Source of the DNA: Chamaelirium japonicum
Taxonomy: Eukaryota > Streptophyta > Magnoliopsida > Liliales > Melanthiaceae
DNA length: 64,000 bases
NCBI GenBank assembly: GCA_947650365.1
Contig: OX393557.1
Span: forward strand, 29,823,359 to 29,887,358
Direction of reading: 5' to 3'
The notes below the pieces were generated by a model, which saw nothing but the letters and a program-made list of their open reading frames with translations, had not been told where the DNA came from and ran no database searches. Positions 1 through 9,184 of the stretch are shown here, piece after piece. The translations under genes and the position numbers were made by a program. Every line of letters begins with the position of its first letter. Positions within the stretch are counted from its first letter, which is position 1.

Positions 1-500
1 TTTTAGGAAAATCACGGGGGTTCTATTCATGGCGCCCGGGCCCAAAGAAAATTTTTGAGTCACAATATCATGAGCTTAGTTTTCATAAAAAGAGGAAGAC
101 TCTTCCTCAGGAAAATAATATGGAAATGAAAGTTTGAGTTACAATATGTGTATGGAACTTTGAAATTGATCTCTGGATAGTTTTTTCTTTTTGGGGTACA
201 TAGTGGGCTCCTAGGTAGGGCCCAAGAATCTCCACATATGTACATGGTGGCATTGCCACAGGAGAAGGCTCACCTGGTTCAGTCGCTACCACCACAAGCA
301 GAAGTGAGCCACACCGTGCGTCGAAATGACCCACCTGGTCTCACAAAATCACCAGACAAACGAGCATGCCACACCGAGCGTAGGAAGGACCCACCTAGCA
401 CCTAAAAATCGCCGCACAAACAAGCGGGAGCACTACATCGAATTGAGAACAAGTATCGAACCCTGGATGACGCTAGTTAGGAGTGGTACCACTACCAACT
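1..500. other. Unassigned intergenic DNA with a two-copy 63-bp repeat
   Basis: I recognise no gene here. Two imperfect direct repeats of about 63 bp lie at roughly 304-428, each containing a CCACACCG motif followed by GACCCACCT. The open frames are short and overlap on both strands, so I treat them as chance. Confidence 0.5.
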
Positions 501-1358
501 AGGGGTGCAACTTGGGTCGGATAAAATCGAGAACCGACCCAACCCGACCTAAATGGTTGGGCAATTTGATTAAACGGGTTGGTTCGGTTCAAAGTTTTAT
601 GAAACCGACTAAATATGGGTCGGTTCTCGGGTTGGGTCAGACCGGGTTGGGACTCGGGTAGATCTGACCCAACCCGAGAACCGAACTCATATATATTAGG
701 CCACATATGTATGTCATGGGATGGACTTTTGTGTTACTGTAGACACACGAATTTCATCGGACCCGAACCCGACTTACGTGTGCCGACGCGGATGCAAACC
801 CGACACGCGGACCTGACTCGCCCGCACCAATGCGGACCCGGACCCGACTCGCACCTAGCAAAGAGGAGCGGACCCCATGCTTCAAGGGGGGCCGGCCCCT
901 ACTAGGGTCCGAACCCCATGGGGCCGGCCCCTACTAGGACCCGAGCCACATGGGGCCGGCCCTACTAGGACCCGAACCCCATGGGGGGCCGGCCGGCCCT
1001 GCAAGGAAGGAAAAGAAAAGGAAAGAAAAGAAAAGAAAGAAAAGAAAAGGAAAGAAAAGAAAATGAAAGAAAAGAAAGAAAAGGAAGGAAATACCGCCAT
1101 GCGCGGGGGGAGGTTGTGTATGACGTCTGCACACACGCGGATCTGCGCCGATCCCTCGATCCGACGCACAAGACGAAGCGCCCGATCGCCATCGATTTCG
1201 TGTGCGAAATCCAGCCATAATTGCCTCGCCAGAAAAGGAAAACAAATAAACGTTATTCCCCTCATCAATGGATGAATAAATCCAGGGTAATTATGAGAGA
1301 GATACAAAAGGGATTTAAAATTAAAAAGTTCCCATATCTCTCTCCCCACCCCTTTGCC

Positions 1359-1366
1359 TATAAATA
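1359..1366 (+). promoter_or_regulatory. TATA box of the solo LTR
   Basis: TATAAATA follows a CT-rich stretch and precedes the repeated part of the LTR. Its position, with AATAAA downstream at 3303, suggests the LTR transcription start. Confidence 0.55.
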
Positions 1367-1400
1367 GAGGGGGTGGGGGAATGAAGAAGAGGTCGAAGAT

Positions 1401-2290
1401 TGAAGACGAAGCGCGGGAGCTCTGCAGAAGAGGAGACGCTTCTTCATCGACCCAAGGCTTCACGAGGCACAGTCAAGCCTGTCCCGTCGGGCTCGGCTTA
1501 CTGAAAGCCCTCATCAACGTGAAGACCCTTGCACACGAAGATCATCCCTTCGACTCCGTGCACGAAGAAGAAAGCTCGGAGAAGAAGAACCCTTCGACTC
1601 CGAAGACGCCAGAAGCAAAGGCCGGAGAAGAAGATCGGAGCGGCACTACCCCGTCGTCTCCAACAAGCCTTCGACTCCGATCAAGCCCAAAAGCCCGGAG
1701 AAGAAGAGGAGCGGCACTACCCCGTCGTCTCCAACAAGCCTTCGACTCCGATCAAGCCCAAAAGCCCGGAGAAGAAGAGAAGCAGCGCTACACCCGTCAC
1801 CTTCAACAAAGCCTTCGACTCCGATCAAGCCCAAAAGCCCGGAGAAGAAGAGGAGCGGCACTACCCCGTCGTCTCCAACAAGCCTTCGACTCCGATCAAG
1901 CTCAAAAGCCCGGGGAAGAAGAACGAAGCGGCGCTACACCCGTCATCTTCAACAAAGCCTTCGACTCCGATTACGCCGAATATGCTCGGAGAAGAAGCCA
2001 ACGCCACAAGGGCCGGGGTCGAAGACTGAAGACGAAACGCCGGAGCTCTGCAGAAGAGGAGACGCTTCTTCACCGACCCAAGGCTTCACGAGGCACAGTC
2101 AAGCCTGTCCTGAGGGATCGGCTTACTGAAAGTCCTCATCAACGTGAAGACCCTTGCACACGAAGATCAAGACTTTGACTCTGTGCACGAAGAAGAAAGC
2201 TCGAAGAAGAAGACCCTTCGACTCCGAAGACGCCAGAAGCAAAGGCCGGAGAAGAAGCTCGGAGCGGCACTACCCCGTCGGCTCCAACAA
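1401..2290 (+). repeat. 626-bp tandem duplication containing 71-75-bp tandem repeats
   Basis: The segment starting near AGGAGACGCTTCTTC at 1431 recurs at 2057, a period of 626 bp. Inside the first copy a unit of 71-75 bp, recognisable by CTTCGACTCCGATCAAG, recurs at 1681, 1752, 1825 and 1896, with a diverged copy at 1971. Periods vary (71, 73, 71, 75), so reading frames across it are not conserved. Confidence 0.8.
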
Positions 2291-3302
2291 ATCCTCGATC
2301 CCGATCAAGCTCCAAAGCCCGGAGGAGAAGCGAAGCGTCATCACCCCGTCGTCTTCGACCAACGCCTGCGCCATCCACGAAGAAGAAAGCCTGGAGCAGA
2401 TCGTCTGAAGCGTCGCTACCCCGTCGTCTTCATCAACAAAAGCCGACGCTACAACCGTCGCACGGAGACCGTCGCTACCCTCGTCATCTTCATCAACAAA
2501 AGCCGACGCCACAACCGTCGCACGGAGATCGGTGCTACCCCCACTATCTTCGAAAGCATTCTTCGACTCCGATCACGCCAAAGAAGCCCGGAGAAGAAGA
2601 GAAGTCCAGTCGACACGCAAACCATTGAAGCACCGAAGAAGTAGCCCACGTCGTTCGAAGAAGAAGATCGAGTTGACGCTGAAGCTAAAGCCAACGCAAG
2701 AAGCCAAAGCAAAGCCCCAGTAAAGCCCGCGTCAAAGCAACGCAAGTGCCAAAGCCAAGCGACTACGCCGGCCACGAGCAAAAGCACCGCACGTTCTAGC
2801 CGATACGACGCGAAGTCCGGAAGAACGAAAGCATCGCAAGTCTCTCCCAGCTATGTCCAAGTGCAAGCGCCGAAGCAAAGCAAAAGCCATAGCCACGCCG
2901 GAGCCAAGCCAAAGCCAAAAAGCCAAAGCCAAAGCCAACGCCAAAAGCTCGATTGACGCCGCGAACCGACGATCAAGGACACCGAGGTCAAGCAAGGAAC
3001 GAGGAAGACGCGAAGACCGAGGAACGAAGCCGAAAACCCCCTAGCCGAGAAAGCGCGAAGCACGGAAGGGACAAAGCAACGGTGGACATTCCTTAGCCTC
3101 TCCAAAACCCTCTCCCTGTAAAGACCCCTATCCTGGGCAACTCCTTCAGAGCTCTCGCACGAACACCACGTGGAGACGCGGATCAAAGGGATCCCCCAGA
3201 AGATCTTTCCCACAATCCCCTGATCAAAACTCGTCGCAACCCGGACTCGCTACACCCGAGTCACCCGGGTCCCGACCACACTTGTAATCTCGTGTGATTC
3301 GC

Positions 3303-3308
3303 AATAAA
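3303..3308 (+). terminator. Polyadenylation signal of the solo LTR
   Basis: AATAAA lies 29 bp before the LTR end, after a GT-rich stretch (CTTGTAATCTCGTGTG). Confidence 0.4.
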
Positions 3309-3659
3309 GACGACCCGCGCTTTTTTCCGACTCCACAGTTACATCACACTAACACCCGAGTAAACATTAGCTGTTTGCGAACGTTAAAACCGACTACCAA
3401 GAGAATATAATGGATGGCTAAAGCCTAAAGCCTAAAGCCCTACGTGGACCTCCAGCTTACTAGTAAATAGCCGATGACCCTTATTTTTTTAGACCAACTA
3501 CCAACCCAAGAACCAATCCGACCTTACTGTGGGTTGGGTTGATTCGGTTTGGTTTTGGTTTCAATATGGTAGAACCGAACTAGTTTGGTTCGGTTCCGGG
3601 TTGGCTCAAACAGTCAAACCCAAACCAACCCGACCCGAGTTGCACCCCTACTACTAACT

Positions 3660-4600
3660 GTCCAAAGCAGCGGTGGTAGTATCTGGATGGATGGATCAAT
3701 ATCCGCATGCGGATCGGTATTGGATATTAGGTCACAGATGGTTGGACGAACAATATCTAATCCGATTACAACCCTACTAACCCCTCAATGTGAGTAATTT
3801 TTTTTTTGGTACTAGATCTGATGACTACAACGGTCATCAACTGGTGGGAGTCCCAAACGGACTCTCAGTGGTGCCACATGCTGGCGCAACAAGAGGACAA
3901 GGCCCCACCACACCGCCATTCCGGTGAACCCAACAACCACCACCACATCGCCACCACCGGCGGAGGACAACGCCACACAGGGCGGATCAAAATCCCCAAT
4001 AGAAAAGGAAAATAAAAACTTAAAAAAACCACACACAAAATAAATCCAACAAGAGCAAACCCAAAGCAGAGGTCGCCGGCGTCAGAAAACGTGCCCAAAA
4101 CAAATCGGTAGACACCACCGCCACCATCTATGGTAGCTCAGCCAAAATTAAGGAACACCACTGCCGCACCCACTATCATTGACTGCCGCCACCACCGCAT
4201 CACCGGAACCCGCGCCACTGCCCAGAGGAGGTCAGATTTGGAAGAACCATCGCTGCCAACTAGGGTCGTGGCTAGATCTGCACCCCCGACTGAAGTTGGT
4301 GAGGAACCACGCTTCCGACACCGATAGAGGACCGCTGATCAAGGAAGAGGGTGCCACACGTCTCTGTCGCTACGAACACAAAAAGTCATCGCCGGAGGAG
4401 CCCCTATGCACAAAGGGGGACAAGGGGGAGGACCAGCTCCTCCCCGAGAACGAGCCTCAATCGAGTGCCTGGCCTCCCCGGAGCCGTCGCCGGTGTCCGA
4501 AGAGGGCAAGAGGGGTTGCCGAAACCCTAGATCCGGAAGAGGAATAAAGGGAAAAGAAAGGGGCATCTGACATCATTCCTAATAACCTCTTTGAAAAACC
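3660..4600. other. Unassigned region, possibly a 5' fragment of a non-LTR element on the minus strand
   Basis: A poly-T run near 3797-3806 could be an A-tail on the minus strand. The minus-strand sequence from about 4540 includes CTAGGGTTTCGGCAACCCCT, a style seen at 5' ends of plant L1 elements. I found no matching target duplication and no recognisable domain, so the call is weak. Confidence 0.25.
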
Positions 4601-5058
4601 CTTGTGGATAGTTAGGTCATGCAACAACTAACTGATTTATAATGTCTAAAGCTTGTGAACGTATGGCATGATGTGGTGTTCACTCATGTTTTATATTTGA
4701 AGAGAGGACTTGAAGAAGCTGATGTAAGCTGAGATGTCAGTGCCTCAGCAAGAAAATCATACATAGTCCAATGTGGATTAGCACGGCAATAGCAACTGCT
4801 AGGATTTTTTTTTTTTTTTGGGAAAGGTGCATATGGTCAGTACATCACTTCTTAGTGTGTTGGTATAAGATAGACCAAGGATCGAAACTTGCTATAAAAG
4901 CGAGAAAAATACCTCGATTTTCAATAACTCCACAGGCAGGATTGGATCAATACATGTTGAGGCGTAAGATAGAAACAACAATTAAGATTTATTTGATACT
5001 TGATATATAAACATTAATAACATTGATTTCTATATAGCAAATAGTTTTTTTTTTTTTT
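4601..5058. other. No recognisable feature
   Basis: AT-rich DNA with two poly-T runs (about 4805-4819 and 5046-5058). No gene or bounded element is visible. Confidence 0.5.
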
Positions 5059-5059
5059 G

Positions 5060-6480
5060 GTTAGGAGAAGGAGATGACTAGGATTTGGAGAGGATAGATT
5101 ACTTCTCATTAGGAAACAAAGCTCAATATATACATCAATCTATACATGTAACCTGACACATCTAAATATATGTTAACATCCTTATTCTCAAACTTATAGT
5201 GGATTATATATCGAGAGTTTGCTAATAAAGTGACGGTAGGGTTCAATAATACGAAACTTCATGAGAAAGTCGACAGTCTGCTTCTTCGAGGGGATGAAAG
5301 GCAAGAAGATGGTGTGGAAGAGAAACTCTTGGCGAATATAGTGGCAGTCAACCTTGATATGCTTTGTTTGCTCGTGAAAAACCGGGTTGCTCGTAATTTG
5401 AGTAGCACTCCGGTTGTCACATAAAAGAGGTGTAAGCTTGAATATATCGACTCTCAAGTCTAGTAGAAGGTGGTGAAGCTAGATAATTTCTGCAGTGGTG
5501 AAAATCATAATCATGTATTCGACTTCCGTACTAGAACGAGCAATGGACTCATGTTTCTTGCTGCGCCAAGAAATAAGAGAGTTACCAAGAAACACATAGC
5601 AGTCAGTGGTAGACCGCCGGGTGGCAACATTTTCTGCCCAGTCTGCATCAAAGATAACAGAGTATCTGGAGTACTGTTTGTACAAAGCGGGGAGCCTAAA
5701 CGAACTGACTGACAATAGCAACAACATGGGTAATGTCTAATCTAGTCATAGTGAGATAGACTAGCTAGCATCCAAACTAGCCGCTGAATCTTGAGACGTT
5801 GTGAAGAACAAGCTTGCGCCCAGATCATAACTCTACGGGTGTAGTCAATACCAATTTTGATAAAATTGAGTTTAGAAGATATTGTGCAGTTTCCAATGTA
5901 TGTTCCCAAAAAAATGAAGGTAAACCAGAAAACTCATCATTGATCTCACCATATCTAATAAAGACTATTTGGCAATGCCATTTTGATGTGGTGTGCCTAA
6001 TAATGTCATCTAGAATACCCCCTCTCTCTCTGTTAAGTAGTTTAGAAAGTTACATAGAAAGTATTTTCCTCCTCGATCAGATCAAAGAACTTTAGGCTTT
6101 TGTTCGTTTGCTACTCCACTTCTATATGAAAGCCTTTGAACGTGTCAAAAGTCTCATATTTGTGCCCCACATCAGATAAACATAACCATACCTTTAGTAA
6201 TTGTCAATGGAGGTGACGAAGTACTCCTATCCTCCTTTAGCCTTGACATTAAACAAACCACAAACATCCAAGTACACCAACTCTAAGAAATATTTGTCTC
6301 GTTAATTTTGGAGAATGGTCTCTTGATCATCTTGCCTTCTAAACATGATTCATTGATCGATCGAAAGTGGTGAAACTTCAAGAGAGATCATAGGCCCGTC
6401 TTTCACTAGTCTTTGTATCCTACTTAGATGCATATGCTAGAGTCTTCCCTTTTCGAAGTTACCAACAATGAGTATTTGCA
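5060..6480 (-). mobile_element. Decayed Ty1/copia retrotransposon remnant (fossil)
   Basis: On the minus strand, from high to low coordinates, I read pieces of the GAG-pre-integrase and integrase region (about 6480-5830), then the RNase H region (about 5727-5200) with DADWAE and ARSSTEVEY motifs and a C-terminal CDNRSATQI / HEQTKHIKVDCHYIR stretch typical of copia. A polypurine-like stretch and an LTR beginning TGTTAACA (5178) follow. Most of the RT is absent, and many breaks are present. It is old and cannot be whole. Confidence 0.8.
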
Positions 6481-6523
6481 GATAACATGGATGAGAAGAT
6501 AGTCATGCTGAGTAGTTGCACCA

Positions 6524-7280
6524 TCACAAATCTCGATTCTTGCAAAAAACCCTATGGGGCTACTTCTATGTAGAGCTGCAAAAGGTCAATCTTGACTCAA
6601 CCCCAAGGTAAAAATGTCAACCCTAACCTAATTAACCCAACCCAACTCAACCTTGGGTTGAGAAAACCCAACCTGATGAGCCCAATCCTAACCCAACGTA
6701 GCCAACTCGAATTGGCTCGGCTTGGATTGGGTCCCACAAACGACACTATTATAGCTGACTGTATATCTATATAACATAAACTGAATGAAAGTGATGAGTA
6801 TATGGCCATAAACCTATTTCATAACCAATCTTCTATAGTCGTCTAATTGACTTGTTTCAATTAGATGGCTGTAATGTTGTGTTGTCCGAAAAAGGATTGA
6901 GGCTGACCATTCCGTCTCCTTTCTCTTCGCATAAAATTGGATGGGCATTGATGCGTGTGGTTGCGAGCATAGGTGAAATCAACCGTTGGGATTATATGTG
7001 GGATGATATCCACCGGTAGGATTATGTGTGATCGGCGAAACTTAAACTACCCAATCCAGCTGCTCGGGCTCGAGTTGAACCCAATATCTTAGCCCCAACC
7101 CAACCTGAGCCAAGCGGGGGGGGGGGGGGGGGGGGGGGGGGGGGAAGTATTTCTCGACCCTAACCCTAATCCTAACCCAAAGATTAAAAAAACCAAATCC
7201 AAATCGAAGCCTATAAAAACTTGGATTGGGCCATCCCTCACAAATCTTGATTCTTGCAAGAAAACCCCGTGGAGCTACTT
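6524..7280. repeat. AACCCAAC-rich repeat flanked by 42-bp direct repeats
   Basis: A block beginning TCACAAATCTCGATTCTTGC (6524-6565) recurs at 7238-7280 with few mismatches. Between them lies DNA rich in AACCCAAC and GGGTTGGG-type motifs, resembling a degenerate hAT-like element whose left end may be AGAGCTGCAAAAGG (about 6573). The long direct repeats could be a tandem duplication rather than a target duplication. Confidence 0.5.
7116..7144 (+). repeat. Poly-G tract of 29 bases
   Basis: An unbroken run of G lies within the AACCC-rich repeat. It can form G-quadruplexes, and its assembled length is unreliable because homopolymers are error-prone. Confidence 0.85.
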
Positions 7281-7750
7281 TTTTTTAGGGTAAATTACAC
7301 TTTGCCCCCCAAAGTTTAGCACAAAAACATTTACCCCCCTATAGTTAAAAAACTACATTTTGTCCCCCTTCAATTCAGCTTTGTTAAGATAAAAATTACC
7401 AAACGAGGAAATTAGATAGTTGACAAAAAGGGGTATATATTGTGCTAATATTTCAAACTTTAGGGTGTGATCTGGAACAAAATAGAGTCGATGGCCTACA
7501 CGAGCGCAATAGTAATTTTTGTATATAGCCCCCTACAAAATGATTTTTTATATAAACTCCTGTAATTTCTAACCGACAAGGGCAAAATGGTGTAAAAGTA
7601 GCCTTCGGAGTTTTTTTTACAAAAGAGAGATTGCTGAGGAGTTTAGGTAATTTGAAAAGACAAGGGTTTATATATAAAATAAATACATATAAGGGTTCTA
7701 TATGCAAAAATCTCAAAATAGAAAGAATTATAGAAGGAAAATTTTATTCA
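7281..7750. other. No gene; AT-rich repeat-like DNA
   Basis: The stretch opens with a GGGTAAATTACACTTTG / CCCCCC pattern often seen in dispersed plant repeats. I could not set boundaries or a family. Confidence 0.35.
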
Positions 7751-8143
7751 CGAGTAATGTTACAATAAGCTATGAGCTACAATAGAAGAAAATGAGCTAC
7801 GATCAAAAATGCCACCCTATAAGTTTTAGAATTTGTTAAAATTTGGTGAGTGTGCTTTCTAGGATAAGATGATCATCTTAACTAATTTTCAACAAATTCC
7901 AAAAATTCTAGGATCATTAGACGTTGCTAAGAAAATATAACGGTTACTATGGACGGTAGATAAAACGTCTACCATTTGATGACCCTAGAAGTTTTAAAAT
8001 TTGTTGAGAATTGATGAGAATGATCATCATACCCTGGACAACACACCCACCAAATTTTAACAAATTTCAAAACTTATAGGATGACATTTTTGATCGTAGG
8101 TCATTTTCCCCTCTTGTAGCTCATAGCTCATTGTAACATTCCT
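7751..8143. mobile_element. Foldback MITE, Mutator-like
   Basis: Long imperfect inverted arms make up most of the element: the left arm reads AATGTTACAATAAGCTATGA and the right arm is its complement ending TTGTAACATT. The 10-bp sequence ATTTTATTCA flanks it at 7741-7750 and 8144-8153. No coding sequence. Duplication length and long arms suggest a Mutator-like MITE. Its central sequence resembles the foldback element at 40147-40507. Confidence 0.75.
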
Positions 8144-8428
8144 ATTTTATTCATATCCCAAAAATCTGTAACTAGCTTCCGTCTCCCATCCGTTTCACAA
8201 TAACTTACTCACAAATTTTAAAATATCATTTATACCCTTATCTTATATCCCACATTCAACTAAAACCTAAAACACAACATTTTGGGCATCGACTCTAATT
8301 GGAAAGTAATTGAGCAGTGGCAACGGCATGGCTATGATGTCATTGGCAGCGACATTGGCAACATGGCTCGAAGATCTCATTTCTCCATACGAGATCTAAC
8401 CCCTCTAGCAATGGAGAAAGAAGAGGAA

Positions 8429-8465
<37 letters not shown>

Positions 8466-8723
8466 CAAGTCATCAATGAATGGCAAATAATCAAAATAAC
8501 CCTCCTCACATCCCTATACTTATGGTCTTCACCATCGAAAAGGGATGGGGTATGATCAAGATGGGGCTAGCATTTAACTCGGGTGGATTCAATGTGGGGT
8601 GTAAAATAGAGGGATGTTTTTGGGATAGAAATTGGGTATAATCAAAGAAAAAGGGGTGTGTTCAAGTTTGTTGGTAACATGGGCTAATTACATTTTTTTG
8701 GGGTATGAATAAAATTTCCCTTA
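8144..8723. other. No gene; contains a (TC)16 microsatellite
   Basis: A pure TC run lies at about 8431-8462. The rest shows no recognisable gene or element. Confidence 0.5.
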
Positions 8724-9008
8724 GGATCTGTTCTTTTAGTTTCCTCGAAAATAAAATAAAGAAAACAATTTATGTAGAAATTTATTTATGCAAAATTTCT
8801 TTCCATACCGTTTAATTTTCTTTATTCTTTTAGTAGAAAAATAAAAGAAATAAATCAAACGCAGTAAAAATCTATTTTTTTTTAGTAAAAAATTTTTTAA
8901 AAAATTCTACATATTTAGTAGGAAAATAATATTTTTCCTGTTCGCGGAAACCCAATTTTTGCTTGTTAATCCGTTCCCGCGGTTATTTTCCGCGCAAAAA
9001 ACAGACCC
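8724..9008. mobile_element. Short MITE with GGRTCTGTT termini
   Basis: The left end GGATCTGTTCTTTT and the right end AAAAAACAGACCC are inverted copies. TA lies on both sides, possibly the target duplication. At 285 bp and AT-rich it is non-coding. It sits just upstream of the host gene at 9185. Confidence 0.65.
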
Positions 9009-9083
9009 TATAGAATCCTTGCGCAATCTAATCGGAGCTTCGGTTTGGTCAAACTAACCGGCACCGAGACGCACCCATACTCA

Positions 9084-9089
9084 CACGTG
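9084..9089 (+). promoter_or_regulatory. G-box CACGTG upstream of the host gene
   Basis: CACGTG lies about 100 bp before the start codon at 9185, in GC-rich DNA that looks like a promoter or 5' leader. G-boxes bind bZIP and bHLH factors. No clear TATA box was seen. Confidence 0.4.
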
Positions 9090-9184
9090 AGCTGCACGCC
9101 CGCACCTCCCGCCCTCCGGCGGTTCATGGTTGTCCTCCGCGACTGCTCAGAGACGCTAGAGGCATAGAGGGGTGAAGATTCGAG

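Larger units (their letters stand above)
738..3337 (+). mobile_element. Solo LTR of a Ty3/gypsy-type retrotransposon (fossil)
   Basis: A 2,600-bp LTR starts TGTAGACACACG and ends CTCCACA. It is flanked by a perfect 5-bp target duplication GTTAC (733-737 and 3338-3342) and no internal coding region is present, so it is a solo LTR left by LTR-LTR recombination. It holds a purine tract (1010-1090), a TATA box, a GC-rich repeated middle and an AATAAA near the 3' end. Orientation follows from the TATA-to-AATAAA order. Lineage is uncertain; its length suggests a Del/Tekay- or Tat-type element. Open frames inside it are repeat artefacts. Confidence 0.8.
501..3649. mobile_element. Non-autonomous TIR DNA element interrupted by a solo LTR
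   Basis: The left end reads AGGGGTGCAACTTGGGTCGG and the right end is its inverted counterpart (CGACCCGAGTTGCACCCCT). Flanks are ACTACCAACT on the left (491-500) and ACTACTAACT on the right (3650-3659), a 10-bp duplication with one mismatch. The subterminal DNA is rich in GGGTTGGGTCGG-type repeats, as in many plant hAT-like or Mutator-like non-autonomous elements. Without the inserted LTR it would be only about 540 bp and has no coding capacity. A 10-bp duplication fits Mutator-like elements better than hAT (8 bp), while the terminus resembles hAT; the superfamily is unresolved. Confidence 0.75.

Noticed and set aside
882-1463. 193-codon minus-strand open frame
   Set aside because: It crosses the GAAAAG purine tract and low-complexity DNA of the solo LTR; no domain.
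1354-2178. 274-codon plus-strand open frame
   Set aside because: It lies across the LTR's GC-rich tandem repeats with changing periods; composition is repeat-driven and other frames are equally open.
7150-7180. Telomere-like CCCTAA repeats
   Set aside because: Only a few degenerate units within an AACCC-rich transposon-like repeat; not a telomeric tract.
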